Positions 35,831 to 45,803 of a stretch of 64,000 bases of DNA are shown here, in pieces. Within the stretch, counting starts at the first letter, position 1, and every line of letters starts with the position of its first letter. The notes beneath the pieces were generated by a model. That model had not been told where the DNA came from, ran no database searches, and worked only from the letters and a program-made list of their open reading frames with translations. This stretch comes from Zygosaccharomyces rouxii (lineage: Eukaryota > Ascomycota > Saccharomycetes > Saccharomycetales > Saccharomycetaceae). The stretch lies in assembly GCF_000026365.1 (NCBI RefSeq), contig NC_012991.1, positions 372,001 through 436,000 of the forward strand, in the 5' to 3' direction. The position numbers and the translations under genes are program-made.

Positions 35831-38614
35831 ATGTCTAATTTGGTAAAAGAACTGTCTCACACTACAAGACCACCTCTACCGACGAATAATCCTCATGATT
35901 TACCGCTACCGCACCAATTACTTCACCATAACACTACGGCTGCCAACCAAGTCCTAGGTTTACCAGGGATGTTCTCCACATTCAACGCCGGTCAGTTAAA
36001 AAGGTTGAGAACTGTTGCAATTACTTCATCTGCATTGTCACTAGCCTTTGGTGTCGTGGCGGTTTTCTGTCTTATTAATATTGACAAAAGGCGTAAAGTC
36101 TTTAGACATGACCTTCTGTTTTTCCTGATCGTTTGTGGGTTTATCAAAGCTTTGGTTCTTATGATCTATCCGATGGTGATTTTAATCAGAGACAGTGTCT
36201 ATTTTAATCCATACTTTTTTAACATTTTGGGGTGGTTTACGGCATACACGGTGGAAGGTTCAGATTTAGCTATCTTCTTCTTTGCAGTCCATTTTGGGCT
36301 GCTGATCTTTAGACCTTCCAGGAAATGGCGAAACAGAAGAACAGGGAATTTAGAAGGAGGCCTCTATAGGATGAGAGCTCTGATATGGCCATTAACTGGT
36401 TCAATACCGCTTTTGTTAGCTAGTCTAGCGTTCGTGGATTTTACAATTATTGATGAAAAGAAATTACTAGAGGAAACTACATTGGTGTTGTATAATCAAA
36501 GATATGAATCCAAAAATTATGCAAGAATTGGTGGCTATAAGCCATACAGCGCATGGTGTTACTTGCCTCCATATCCCTTGTGGTACAAACTAGTTTTGAG
36601 TTGGGGACCCCGGTACTTTTTGATTATATTCATTTTAACTCTTTATGCTGCCATCTACGCATTTGTGGTGAAGGAAAGCAGAAAGATCAAGAGAGAATTG
36701 GGCGATTTTAGACGGAACAATGATGGAGATGAAGATAGAGGAAGAAAAAAATCTGTGAAAAGCAGAAGCCTTCGATTCTCGCGGTTTTTCACTAAGCCAA
36801 TTGCTGCTTTGATGAGAGCCATTAAAAGCTTTTGTATCTCCACAGATGACATAAGCGAACAGGAAAGAGATGTCTCAGGAGCAGGTACTCAAGAACATGG
36901 CATGTTCCTTTCCTTTTTCAACGGTATGAATGAAGCAAATGGTCGAGGGGGTCACGACCACAACAAACATACCGGCAACAACGATGGTTATCATAATGAC
37001 AATAATAATACTAATACTAATAATCATAATTATAACCAGAATAATATTATCGGTGCTGGATTGGGTAATGATAGTGGGCGGGTTACGCGACAAATGATGG
37101 GAAACCCACACCAACTCCATATCGATTCAGTTATTCAAGAGGGCTGTGAAAATTTAGACGAAGAAGAAGGCAACAGTCAAGTCTCTGAAGATTTATTTGG
37201 AGCACTATCAAATCCAAGCGGGTTGCACAACGAGAACGAAGCTCCCCCTTCTCCAGAGGAAGATGATCACCGATTAAAGCCTAGTAATTCAAAAATGGGC
37301 GTATCACCAATTCACAGTATATTTAGACCATTAGGTGGTAAAAAAAATCATCCTGAAAAATCCAATGCGCATACAGATCAGAAGAAAGAAAGGGTAAATG
37401 ATGTGCAGGCAGATTTCCAGAGACACACTTATGCCGAAATGAAAAGACGTAGATTACAGATTCAGAGAAACGTTAAGTTGATTTTCGTCTATCCGTTTTC
37501 GTATATCGCCATTTGGATTTTCCCCTTAGTGGTTGATATCACACAATACAGGTATGAAATAACACACGGCCCTATAGTTTGGCTAGCATATATTGCCACC
37601 ATCGTACAGCCGCTAAACTGTTTTGTGGATACGATTGTCTTCCTGTTTAGAGAACGTCCATGGAAATATTCTTGGCGTGAAGTGGAAACAAAGGAACTTA
37701 TGGATGCCTATATGCTTAAGGGGGAACTAAATGAAAGTGATATTGCGGAATTATGCTCCAGTGAATTAGGTAGAAGAGGCTGGTACTTTCGTGGGAGACT
37801 TGAGAGGAAAGATTGTTGGAGGCATCAACCAGCAAGATGGAAACGTATCGCTTGGTATCTTTACCGTTTCTTTAAAGGAACTTTCAAAAAAGATTACGAT
37901 TTTAAAGATAACTGCAATGACGAAAACTATTGGAATCAGTATTACTCTGCCAATACAAAATCCCGTAGCGGAACCACACAAAAACACCCATCATTGCAAA
38001 AGGAGAGACAATTTTCGTTCCCATCTGATTCCACAACGTTGAGTGATGCTGCTGCTCAGCATAACAACGTTAATAAACGCTTGTCGGTACCCAATGAATC
38101 TGAATATACAAAAGTGCCATTATTCTGGAAAGCCATTCATTTTCTCCCCATGTTGAGAGCTATTGATTTGGACGAAGTGAATCGACAAATTCGTTTGAAA
38201 TCTAAAGATGACGATTTTGTTATCCCCGGATTACAAGCTGTACTAGGTGCAAGTCATGATAATGATAATAAAAATAACATTGATACTCGCCGGGCGAGTG
38301 TCGCTGATGGTGGTACAGGCATTTTCAAACCAGGTTACTCACTCTCGGCTACCAGAAGTGAGGATATTGGCGGATTACCCACTAGATGGGAGCCATCTGC
38401 AGAAAACCCCCATATTAACACTAATGCTAGTGCTACCGATGGCGAAGGTCGTAGTAGAAATGGAACAAGTGTTCCCACTGCTGTAAATATGGACTTCAGC
38501 GACGTGGTGGGAGAAGGCCCTCACGGTCCTGCATCGAAGAAACTATCATTGGCAACTGTCACACAAGATGATGCTATTGATATGCTGGCATTTTTAAAAG
38601 GTCCTACAACATAG
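35831..38614 (+). CDS. GPR1: Gpr1 glucose/sucrose-sensing G-protein-coupled receptor
   Basis: Plasma-membrane receptor that activates Gpa2 and the cAMP-PKA pathway in response to fermentable sugars. From the ATG at 35831 it has 927 residues (S. cerevisiae 961). Five hydrophobic spans lie in the first ~285 residues. A very long third cytoplasmic loop follows (about 285-545), rich in Asn and His with a poly-Asn stretch. The last two spans are at about 548-610 (VKLIFVYPFSYIAIWIFPL, PIVWLAYIATIVQPLNC). The C-terminal cytoplasmic tail has the conserved block SELGRRGWYFRGRLERKDCW. A GTG-led four-codon extension is ignored. Matches YDL035C. Confidence 0.95.
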   Translation: MSNLVKELSHTTRPPLPTNNPHDLPLPHQLLHHNTTAANQVLGLPGMFSTFNAGQLKRLRTVAITSSALSLAFGVVAVFCLINIDKRRKVFRHDLLFFLIVCGFIKALVLMIYPMVILIRDSVYFNPYFFNILGWFTAYTVEGSDLAIFFFAVHFGLLIFRPSRKWRNRRTGNLEGGLYRMRALIWPLTGSIPLLLASLAFVDFTIIDEKKLLEETTLVLYNQRYESKNYARIGGYKPYSAWCYLPPYPLWYKLVLSWGPRYFLIIFILTLYAAIYAFVVKESRKIKRELGDFRRNNDGDEDRGRKKSVKSRSLRFSRFFTKPIAALMRAIKSFCISTDDISEQERDVSGAGTQEHGMFLSFFNGMNEANGRGGHDHNKHTGNNDGYHNDNNNTNTNNHNYNQNNIIGAGLGNDSGRVTRQMMGNPHQLHIDSVIQEGCENLDEEEGNSQVSEDLFGALSNPSGLHNENEAPPSPEEDDHRLKPSNSKMGVSPIHSIFRPLGGKKNHPEKSNAHTDQKKERVNDVQADFQRHTYAEMKRRRLQIQRNVKLIFVYPFSYIAIWIFPLVVDITQYRYEITHGPIVWLAYIATIVQPLNCFVDTIVFLFRERPWKYSWREVETKELMDAYMLKGELNESDIAELCSSELGRRGWYFRGRLERKDCWRHQPARWKRIAWYLYRFFKGTFKKDYDFKDNCNDENYWNQYYSANTKSRSGTTQKHPSLQKERQFSFPSDSTTLSDAAAQHNNVNKRLSVPNESEYTKVPLFWKAIHFLPMLRAIDLDEVNRQIRLKSKDDDFVIPGLQAVLGASHDNDNKNNIDTRRASVADGGTGIFKPGYSLSATRSEDIGGLPTRWEPSAENPHINTNASATDGEGRSRNGTSVPTAVNMDFSDVVGEGPHGPASKKLSLATVTQDDAIDMLAFLKGPTT

Positions 38615-38790
38615 AGGATATGAATCCCAGTAATTTCTAATAATTCTATGAAGGTTTGTAGTTATAACATTTTCGATATTTATTACTCCGTACTACATAA
38701 GCATACCGCGAAGTAAATCGCAAAGGGGCATAATGATTATAAGCTAGACTCCATTTAGCTGGATATACAAGCTATCACCAAAGGAGCTCA

Positions 38791-39930
38791 ATGGACATAT
38801 TATATCATAGGCGCTCACACATGTCAAGTCGGAACTGGAAAATATCATTAACTACTTTCAACTGTGGTAAGGCGTTGCCGTTTGATCAACCTCAATTAGT
38901 TTCGAGAATTCTTGAAGAACTGTTACCCAATACCATAGCTGATGATATTTACGTTATTGGATTGCAAGAATTCGTCCCCATCTGGCAAGGATCATTTGCA
39001 AGTGTGGTAGAACCACTTTTACAATCGCTGTCTGATCGAATAATGGAAAATCTGAATCAACAATCTGGTAAAGAATATAGCCTTGTCGGATTTTGCAATA
39101 CTGGTGCCATTGGTCTTTTAGTAGTTGCTGACAAGAATCTAGTCAAGAATCAAGTTGTTACCTGTAACTACAGATGTGGATATTTTTGGTCCAGTTTGAA
39201 AGGTGCTGTTTCGTTATGCTGTTCTCTTTCGAGAGAAGGTGATGAACCAGAAACCTTCACCTTTATATGTAGCCATTTAGCTGCTAATAAGGGTGAGTCC
39301 TACAAGCAGCAACGCATTGAAGATTACAAGGCGATTATGGCCACTTGTCAAGAGCAATTCCGTTTGACAGCTTTCAAACAGGGCCACATTTTCTTTATGG
39401 GTGACTTAAACTTTAGATTGGAAGGTGACCAAGATTTAGAGCTCGATTATACTGATCCAGATATGATTAAACAACTCTCCAAGACCAGAGATGAGTTAAA
39501 CATTTGTAAGGAAAAAGGTCTGATCTTCCAAGATTTCCAAGAAGCTAATATTGAATTCCCGCCAACGTACAAGTACATTACAAACCAAGCAGATGAGCTC
39601 AATAATAAAAGGGAACCTGCCTGGTGTGATAGAATTCTGTTCAAGAAATACCCACAAGAAGATCACAAGGTGGATGCCTACGTTTCCATCCGACGCTCGG
39701 AGACTTTACAGTTTTCAGATCATCAACCAGTCCATCTAGCCATTCAGGTCCCGCGGTTATCTGCAGCATCCACGATGAATTCACCGAGAAGCCTGCCCTT
39801 GACCCAGGGAACCCTGACGGGTGATGTTGCAGATAAAGTGATAGGTTACGGCGGTTGGGCAGTAACCAAGAGATTGCACTTTGTTGTAATACTACTAATA
39901 GTGATGTACCTATTTTCAAAATCATTTTGA
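38791..39930 (+). CDS. INP54: Phosphatidylinositol 4,5-bisphosphate 5-phosphatase Inp54
   Basis: Removes the 5-phosphate of PI(4,5)P2 at the ER. The 379-residue protein is a single 5-phosphatase domain: TTFNCGK, GLQEFVPIW, CSHLAANKGE, FMGDLNFRL, FPPTYKY, PAWCDRILFK and SDHQPVHL all present. A C-terminal hydrophobic segment (about residues 360-376) after a basic residue pair forms a tail anchor, as in S. cerevisiae Inp54 (384 residues). Two in-frame ATGs (38791, 38821) exist. The second aligns better with the S. cerevisiae N-terminus, so the first ten residues are uncertain. Matches YOL065C. Confidence 0.93.
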   Translation: MDILYHRRSHMSSRNWKISLTTFNCGKALPFDQPQLVSRILEELLPNTIADDIYVIGLQEFVPIWQGSFASVVEPLLQSLSDRIMENLNQQSGKEYSLVGFCNTGAIGLLVVADKNLVKNQVVTCNYRCGYFWSSLKGAVSLCCSLSREGDEPETFTFICSHLAANKGESYKQQRIEDYKAIMATCQEQFRLTAFKQGHIFFMGDLNFRLEGDQDLELDYTDPDMIKQLSKTRDELNICKEKGLIFQDFQEANIEFPPTYKYITNQADELNNKREPAWCDRILFKKYPQEDHKVDAYVSIRRSETLQFSDHQPVHLAIQVPRLSAASTMNSPRSLPLTQGTLTGDVADKVIGYGGWAVTKRLHFVVILLIVMYLFSKSF

Positions 39931-40132
39931 TATGAGAGGGGTGAAAAGGACAACAAGCAAGTTTGAAATCAATTCAAGTCTAATCTCTTGAAGGAAGGGA
40001 CTCTTCAAACCATTTTTTCGTTTGCTTCGATGAGAAGCGAATCTTTCAGACTATCTAATCAACTACTGTATAGCGATCGAAAATCTTGTTAAAAGACTTA
40101 AAATATTACTATAGAAGCTAGAATAGCTTCAT

Positions 40133-40147
40133 ATGTATGGCATTTAG
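40133..40147 (+). other. Overlapping short uORF at the RIB2 start
   Basis: ATG TAT GGC ATT TAG begins 4 nt before the first RIB2 ATG in another frame and ends before the second in-frame ATG (40179). It would steer ribosomes from the first to the second start. Confidence 0.45.
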
Positions 40148-41972
40148 ATATAAGAATTGCTTTCGTTGGATTAGAAATATGAGCAACTACGTCAACGGAT
40201 CGCCATCACCATCATCTCATGAGTTTGAAAAGCATCTACTCAAAGAGATTGAGAGCGTTAAGACAGACCAGCTCAATAAACGTAAGAGAAAGCAGATAGA
40301 ATCCTCCTCGAAATCGCAGAAGACCAAAGCCCAAACTAACGAACTTCGTGATGAGAATGGTTTCAAATTGAGAGTAGTGGAGGTTAACAACAAGAGAAGC
40401 CGACAAGTGGATCCTGACTACGAAGTTGTCGTTGATGGTCCACTAAGAAGAATTACACCATACTATTTCACCTACCAGACATTTTGTAAATTGAGATGGA
40501 GGGATAGAAACCTTTTCGAAGTGTTTTGTGATGAATTCAGAGACAGAGACCAAGATTACTATAGGAAAACTATCGCCGGTGGATCAGTCTATTTGAATGA
40601 CGAACCTGCCAATTTGGAAAGTATTATACGCAATGGTGATTGCATTAGACACAAGATTCATCGTCATGAGCCACCAGTCACATCAAGACCTATTAAAGTT
40701 GTTTATGAAGATGAAAATCTTTTAGTGATCGACAAGCCAAGTGGTATCCCAGTTCACCCCACAGGGCGTTATCGTTTCAATACTATTACAAAAATATTGG
40801 AAAAGAAGCTAGGGCGTACAGTTCACCCCTGTAACAGATTAGATAGATTGACAAGTGGACTTATGTTTATGGCCAAGACGCCCAAAGGTGCTGATGAAAT
40901 GGCAGATCAGTTAAAGGCAAGAGAAGTAACTAAAGAGTACGTTGCAAGGGTTGTTGGCGAATTCCCTGTAGGTGAAGTCGTTGTTGACAATCCATTGAAA
41001 TCTTTAGAACCGAAACTGGGACTTAATGTCGTATGCGGCATGGATGAAGAAGGTGCTAAACATGCAAAGACTGTTTTCCGTAGGGTTAGTTATGATGGTG
41101 AGACCAGTATTGTGAAGTGTAAACCATTGACAGGTAGAACTCATCAGATTCGTGTTCATTTACAATACTTGGGACATCCAATTGCTAACGACCCAATATA
41201 TTCTAACCTCAAGGTTTGGGGACCAAACCTTGGTAAAAATGGTGAAGCCGATTATTCACAAGTCATTGAGAAATTGAATGCAATTGGCAGAACCGAATCT
41301 GCCCAAAGTTGGTACCATAGGGACTCTCAGGGTGAATTACTAGGGAATGAGAAATGCCCCCAGTGCGAGACAAGTCTTTTTACAGATCCGGGCCCCAGCG
41401 ATTTAGACTTATGGTTGCATGCGTATTTTTACGAATCTACGGAATTGGATCCAACTACTGGTGATAAAAAATGGAGTTATTGCACTGAATTCCCAGATTG
41501 GGCCCTTGAGCCACACCGTAAATACATGAAATTAGCACTGGAACAAGCTGCTAAATGCGGACCAACGACAACTGCATTCAGCGTAGGTGCTGTTCTCATC
41601 AATGGCACTGAAGTGATCTCAACAGGATATTCAAGAGAATTACCAGGAAATACCCATGCTGAACAGTGTGCTTTGGAAAAATATTTCAGTAACACAGGCT
41701 CAAGTGAGCTACCAGAAGATACAATCATCTACACAACAATGGAGCCATGCTCCTTTAGACTTTCTGGCAACGATCCATGTGTTCAAAGAATTATCAATAC
41801 TAATGGAAAAATCAAGACAGTCTTCGTTGGTGTCCTAGAGCCTGATACTTTTGTCAAGAACAACTCAAGCCGTAGTTTACTGCAAAGACACGGTATTGAC
41901 TACATAAAAATTCCTGGATATGAAGAAAAAGCTACAGAACTGGCCACTAAAGGACATGAAAAGACGAACTAG
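40137..41972 (+). CDS. RIB2: Bifunctional tRNA pseudouridine synthase / riboflavin deaminase Rib2
   Basis: The N-terminal half is a RluA-type pseudouridine synthase (yeast Pus8/Pus9, position 32 of tRNA). The C-terminal half is the DRAP deaminase of riboflavin synthesis. The 611-residue protein has [13 protein letters not shown] with catalytic Asp236, [17 protein letters not shown], and the deaminase zinc site HAE (507-509) with Cys538 and Cys548 ([12 protein letters not shown]). Both parts look intact. The first 14 residues ([14 protein letters not shown]) are basic and aromatic, presequence-like, and precede a second Met at residue 15 (40179) in better context. The position corresponds to YOL066C (RIB2) and its WGD sister PUS9 (YDL036C), so this is the unduplicated ancestor-type gene. 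Confidence 0.95.
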   Translation: MAFRYKNCFRWIRNMSNYVNGSPSPSSHEFEKHLLKEIESVKTDQLNKRKRKQIESSSKSQKTKAQTNELRDENGFKLRVVEVNNKRSRQVDPDYEVVVDGPLRRITPYYFTYQTFCKLRWRDRNLFEVFCDEFRDRDQDYYRKTIAGGSVYLNDEPANLESIIRNGDCIRHKIHRHEPPVTSRPIKVVYEDENLLVIDKPSGIPVHPTGRYRFNTITKILEKKLGRTVHPCNRLDRLTSGLMFMAKTPKGADEMADQLKAREVTKEYVARVVGEFPVGEVVVDNPLKSLEPKLGLNVVCGMDEEGAKHAKTVFRRVSYDGETSIVKCKPLTGRTHQIRVHLQYLGHPIANDPIYSNLKVWGPNLGKNGEADYSQVIEKLNAIGRTESAQSWYHRDSQGELLGNEKCPQCETSLFTDPGPSDLDLWLHAYFYESTELDPTTGDKKWSYCTEFPDWALEPHRKYMKLALEQAAKCGPTTTAFSVGAVLINGTEVISTGYSRELPGNTHAEQCALEKYFSNTGSSELPEDTIIYTTMEPCSFRLSGNDPCVQRIINTNGKIKTVFVGVLEPDTFVKNNSSRSLLQRHGIDYIKIPGYEEKATELATKGHEKTN

Positions 41973-42228
41973 AGGCGCTTGAATGCCATTGAAGCCAATT
42001 TGTCTCTAATTTATACTATTATTTAGCGTATAATACTTGTTGACGATCGTAATTGAAAAAATCACTGTGACTACCAAAATTTTTCAACTCTTAGTATTAA
42101 ACAGAGAAAGATAACATCGAAGGTCGAAATTATTTTACTTTAAACCTTGAAAGTCGTTAAATCGACCTGATAGAGCATTCTAGAGTGCTTTTTAGCTTTC
42201 CCCACATATTTCAATTGATCATTGCAAG

Positions 42229-44751
42229 ATGCCCCCAAGAAAGTTTCTAGGTTCCAAGAACTTAGCTGGAAGGGCTAAGGAGCATTCGCAGTTCTTAGAA
42301 GCCCTTAAATTGTACGAATCCAGACAGTATAAGAAATCTTTGAAGACTTTAGATACTGTTCTAAAGAAAGATTCTTTAAATATTGATGCTTTAGCACTTA
42401 AAGGTTTGGACCTGTTGTCATTGGGAGAAAAAAAAGATGCTGAAAACTATGTGAAGAATGCAATTTCTAAGATCCAAAGTATTGGTGCATCTGCAATCTG
42501 TTGTCATGTTCTTGGTATTTATATGAGAAGTACGCAGAACTACGCTGAAGCTATCAAATGGTTTCAAACTTCTTTGGACAATGGATCAGCCAACCAGCAG
42601 ATCTACAGAGATTTGGCTACTTTACAATCACAAATTGGTGATTTTAAAGGTGCTTTGGCATCGAGGAAAACCTACTGGGAATCATTCTTAGGGTATCGTT
42701 CCAATTGGACGGGCCTGGCAGTGGCTCAAGATATTAATGGAGAACACGAAAAAGCAATCGACACCTTATCACAATTTGAGAAGTTAGTCGAGGGTAAATT
42801 GGGTGAACCTGAACTATATGAACATAATGAATGTCTCATGTATAAGAACGATATCATGTTTAGAGCCGCTGGTGATAATAAGGATAAATTGCATAACGTG
42901 TTGAACCATCTGAATGAAGTGGAAAAGGACATTTTCGACAAATATGGTGTCTTGGACCGTAAGGCAGCAATTTACCACAAATTAGGTGACTCTAAATTGG
43001 CCTCGAAGTATATCAGAATGTTAATTCAAAGAAACCCTGATGATTTCCAATTCTACGGAAGATTGGAGGAAGCACTTGGCATTCAGAATGATAATGAGAA
43101 GAGGGAAATTTTGTATGGTAACTTACAAAAATTCTACCCCAGATCTGATCCACCAAAATTCATTCCCTTGACATTCATAGATGATAAGAGTAAATTGGAA
43201 GCCAAATTTGCAGATTACGTGATTGCTCAATTGAAGCGCGGTGTACCAGCAACTTTTGGTAATGTTAAACCTCTTTATAGGAGTAGAAGTGAATTTGTCC
43301 CAATCTCTGATAAAGTGGTTAATGAATTTTTCCAACAAGTGGACCCTTACAAGGATCCCGTTTCCTATGTCTGGACGTGTTACTACTTAGCACAACACTA
43401 CTTGTACGTCAAAGATTTTTCAAAGGCTGAATCCTTTATCAATAAAGCTATTGAGAGTACTCCAACTCTAGTCGAGTTTTACATTTTGAAGGGTCGTATC
43501 CTAAAGGCCATTGGTAAATTAGACGAAGCCGCCGAATGGTTAGAGGAAGGTAGAAAGTTGGATCTACAAGACAGATTTATCAATACCAAGACAGTCAAAT
43601 ATTTGTTAAGAGCCAACAATGTCGATAAAGCTGTCGAAACAGTATCATTGTTTACCAAGAATGACGATTCTGTAAACGGTGTCAAGGATTTGCACTTGGT
43701 AGAAGCCGCTTGGTTTATCGTGGAGCAAGCTGAAGCTTATCACAGATTGTACTTGGAATCCAACAAAAGATTGCACGAAAAATTATCAGCTGTGAAGACC
43801 CAAGGACTTGTTGAAGAAGATGTGGAATCTCAATTAAAGGAGTTGAAACAATTAGAATGGTCAACGAAAAAATATCAAGGTTTATCACTTAAGAGATTTC
43901 AAGCCGTCGCTAAAATGTACAGACAATTTGAAGACGACCAACTAGATTTCCACTCTTATTGTATGAGAAAAGGCACTCCAAGAGCTTATCTAGAAATGTT
44001 GGATTGGGGTCGCAGGATCTACGGAAACCCAATGTACGTCCGTTCCATGAAAGGTGCATCCCAAATCTTATTCCAACTACACGATGAATCCGCAGAGAGC
44101 AAGAAGGAATTTGATGAGACCTTTAACGGTATAATGAAAGAAAATGCAAAGAAATCAAAGAAGGTGAACTCTCAGTTGAACAAACATAGAGACGAGGAAC
44201 GCAAAGCTTGCGTAGCATACTCTGAATCAGAAGATAAAGATGTATTTGGCCTTGAATTGATCTCTTCGCAAAATCCTTTGGAAGTGTTTTGGAATGAATT
44301 TTACAAGTCTTATGCTACCAAATCTTCGGAAGAAGCCCGTGATTATGTGTTAGAATTCGAATACCAATACAGAACAGGCAAACTGGCACTTTGTCTAGCA
44401 GCTCTTAACAAATATGCCAAATATCACGGCGAAAAATCAGGCCTTACTGGTGCCATGGCAATTACTCTCTTGCTAGCAACTCGTGAATCTGAACCATTCG
44501 AAGCCATTGCTCAAAAAGTGGCATTTAAAGGTTGTGAATCCATCAAGGATTTACCAGTGGCAGAAAGAGATAACCAAGAATTCGATTGGTGCTCTTTCTT
44601 TACAGAGCATTATGAACAAGATCTACCATCACTTTTGTTTCTGTACAAGCATGAACCCAGACAAGGGGAAACTTACAAGGCATTGATACTTAATCAAATC
44701 AGCACAGTGAGACCTCAACATCAAATGCAGGTATTACAATACCAACTCTGA
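42229..44751 (+). CDS. NAT1: Nat1, auxiliary subunit of N-terminal acetyltransferase A
   Basis: Ribosome-anchoring TPR scaffold of NatA (with Ard1), which acetylates Ser, Ala, Gly and Thr N-termini. The 840-residue protein is all-helical with TPR-like repeats across its length. Examples are EALKLYESRQYKKSLKTLDTVL at about 25-46 and FYILKGRILKAIGKLDEAAEWLEEGRKL near 415-445. A Lys-rich charged segment lies at about 620-660 (MKENAKKSKKVNSQL). S. cerevisiae Nat1 is about 854 residues. The start MPPRKFLGSKNLAGRAKEHS is a conserved N-terminus. Matches YDL040C. Confidence 0.96.
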   Translation: MPPRKFLGSKNLAGRAKEHSQFLEALKLYESRQYKKSLKTLDTVLKKDSLNIDALALKGLDLLSLGEKKDAENYVKNAISKIQSIGASAICCHVLGIYMRSTQNYAEAIKWFQTSLDNGSANQQIYRDLATLQSQIGDFKGALASRKTYWESFLGYRSNWTGLAVAQDINGEHEKAIDTLSQFEKLVEGKLGEPELYEHNECLMYKNDIMFRAAGDNKDKLHNVLNHLNEVEKDIFDKYGVLDRKAAIYHKLGDSKLASKYIRMLIQRNPDDFQFYGRLEEALGIQNDNEKREILYGNLQKFYPRSDPPKFIPLTFIDDKSKLEAKFADYVIAQLKRGVPATFGNVKPLYRSRSEFVPISDKVVNEFFQQVDPYKDPVSYVWTCYYLAQHYLYVKDFSKAESFINKAIESTPTLVEFYILKGRILKAIGKLDEAAEWLEEGRKLDLQDRFINTKTVKYLLRANNVDKAVETVSLFTKNDDSVNGVKDLHLVEAAWFIVEQAEAYHRLYLESNKRLHEKLSAVKTQGLVEEDVESQLKELKQLEWSTKKYQGLSLKRFQAVAKMYRQFEDDQLDFHSYCMRKGTPRAYLEMLDWGRRIYGNPMYVRSMKGASQILFQLHDESAESKKEFDETFNGIMKENAKKSKKVNSQLNKHRDEERKACVAYSESEDKDVFGLELISSQNPLEVFWNEFYKSYATKSSEEARDYVLEFEYQYRTGKLALCLAALNKYAKYHGEKSGLTGAMAITLLLATRESEPFEAIAQKVAFKGCESIKDLPVAERDNQEFDWCSFFTEHYEQDLPSLLFLYKHEPRQGETYKALILNQISTVRPQHQMQVLQYQL

Positions 44752-44951
44752 TTTTAAAAGACTATTTTAGCTTTTGTTTAGTGTTTATGTATTAAAAGCT
44801 CTGTGTCCCATCATAACAATGAGAATGAAAGAAAACCTTTTTATACCGATGTTAAACAACTAACTAACATTTGTATAAAGGAAACCTGAGGTAACCCAAG
44901 CTAAAAGAAAGAGTCGCAGCTCTATTTTCCAATAGTATTTCACAATTCAAT

Positions 44952-45566
44952 ATGAACGGCTCTGTACCTTCTTCAGTCCAATCTTCAAACAGTATATCCA
45001 AAGTGGACCGTAGACGTCGAGATAACATCAATGACAGAATTCAACAGTTGCTTACGATGATTCCACAGGAATTCTTTCAAGAGTACAACAGAAGCAACAA
45101 CGACTCTGAAACTTCTCTATTGGACACACCTGTCAGTGGCACCCCCAAGGAAAGTTCTATCGCAAAGGCAAAGAGTACTGGTACCAAAGATGGTAAACCC
45201 AACAAAGGACAGATTCTTACACAGACTGTGGAATACATCAATGCACTACAAAACCAGGTGGATTCAAATAATAGAGAGGAAGCTGAATTAATCTTCAAAG
45301 TTCAAGAGCTCAGCAAGAAAACTGGTACCATTATTAACGATGTCAACTTAGAGAACACAAGTGCAGAAGTTGCACTGTCAAAGATAGGTGTTGGCCCATT
45401 AGCAGGTAATACCGATGAACCTCTACAGTCGGTTTCGCCCCAGCTACAAGCATCTTCAGTAGCAGCATCAACCGTACCCGGGTCAATACCCGCTCCTCAA
45501 AACTCTTCCAGAAGCACAAAAAGAACTAGTGGTTTTGAATACGGCGGATACACTGAATACAGTTAG
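44952..45566 (+). CDS. RTG1: Rtg1 bHLH transcription factor of the retrograde response
   Basis: Partner of Rtg3 in retrograde signalling from mitochondria to nucleus, binding GTCAC sites. The 204-residue protein has the basic region and helix 1 at about residues 18-42 (VDRRRRDNINDRIQQLLTMIP). An unusually long loop of about 45 residues, rich in Ser/Thr/Lys, separates it from helix 2 (NKGQILTQTVEYINALQNQV, about 87-107). A split bHLH with a long loop is a known feature of Rtg1. The C-terminal 90 residues are longer than in S. cerevisiae (177 total). Matches YOL067C. Confidence 0.9.
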   Translation: MNGSVPSSVQSSNSISKVDRRRRDNINDRIQQLLTMIPQEFFQEYNRSNNDSETSLLDTPVSGTPKESSIAKAKSTGTKDGKPNKGQILTQTVEYINALQNQVDSNNREEAELIFKVQELSKKTGTIINDVNLENTSAEVALSKIGVGPLAGNTDEPLQSVSPQLQASSVAASTVPGSIPAPQNSSRSTKRTSGFEYGGYTEYS

Positions 45567-45803
45567 AGAATACCAGAGCTGGTGAAAGCATAGCGGCTAA
45601 TTGAATTATTTGATAATACTTTCAGGCTCATCGCTATTATCATCACTACTTACGAAGTGTTCTTCTCAATTTTTTGGACAATCTGGGCTCTTTCTTCCAA
45701 TGAACCAAAACCTTTTAGAACCACTATTAAATTTGAGTGTATACAAGGTTACTTCTACCGAGCAGGGTTATCAAAGGATTTTTCTCGATATTTAGTAGTT
45801 AAA

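Noticed and set aside
45657..45803. 49-codon in-frame extension of SIR2
   Set aside because: Begins with GTG, is hydrophobic and unlike sirtuins; the ATG at 45804 has AAA before it and gives the expected N-terminus.
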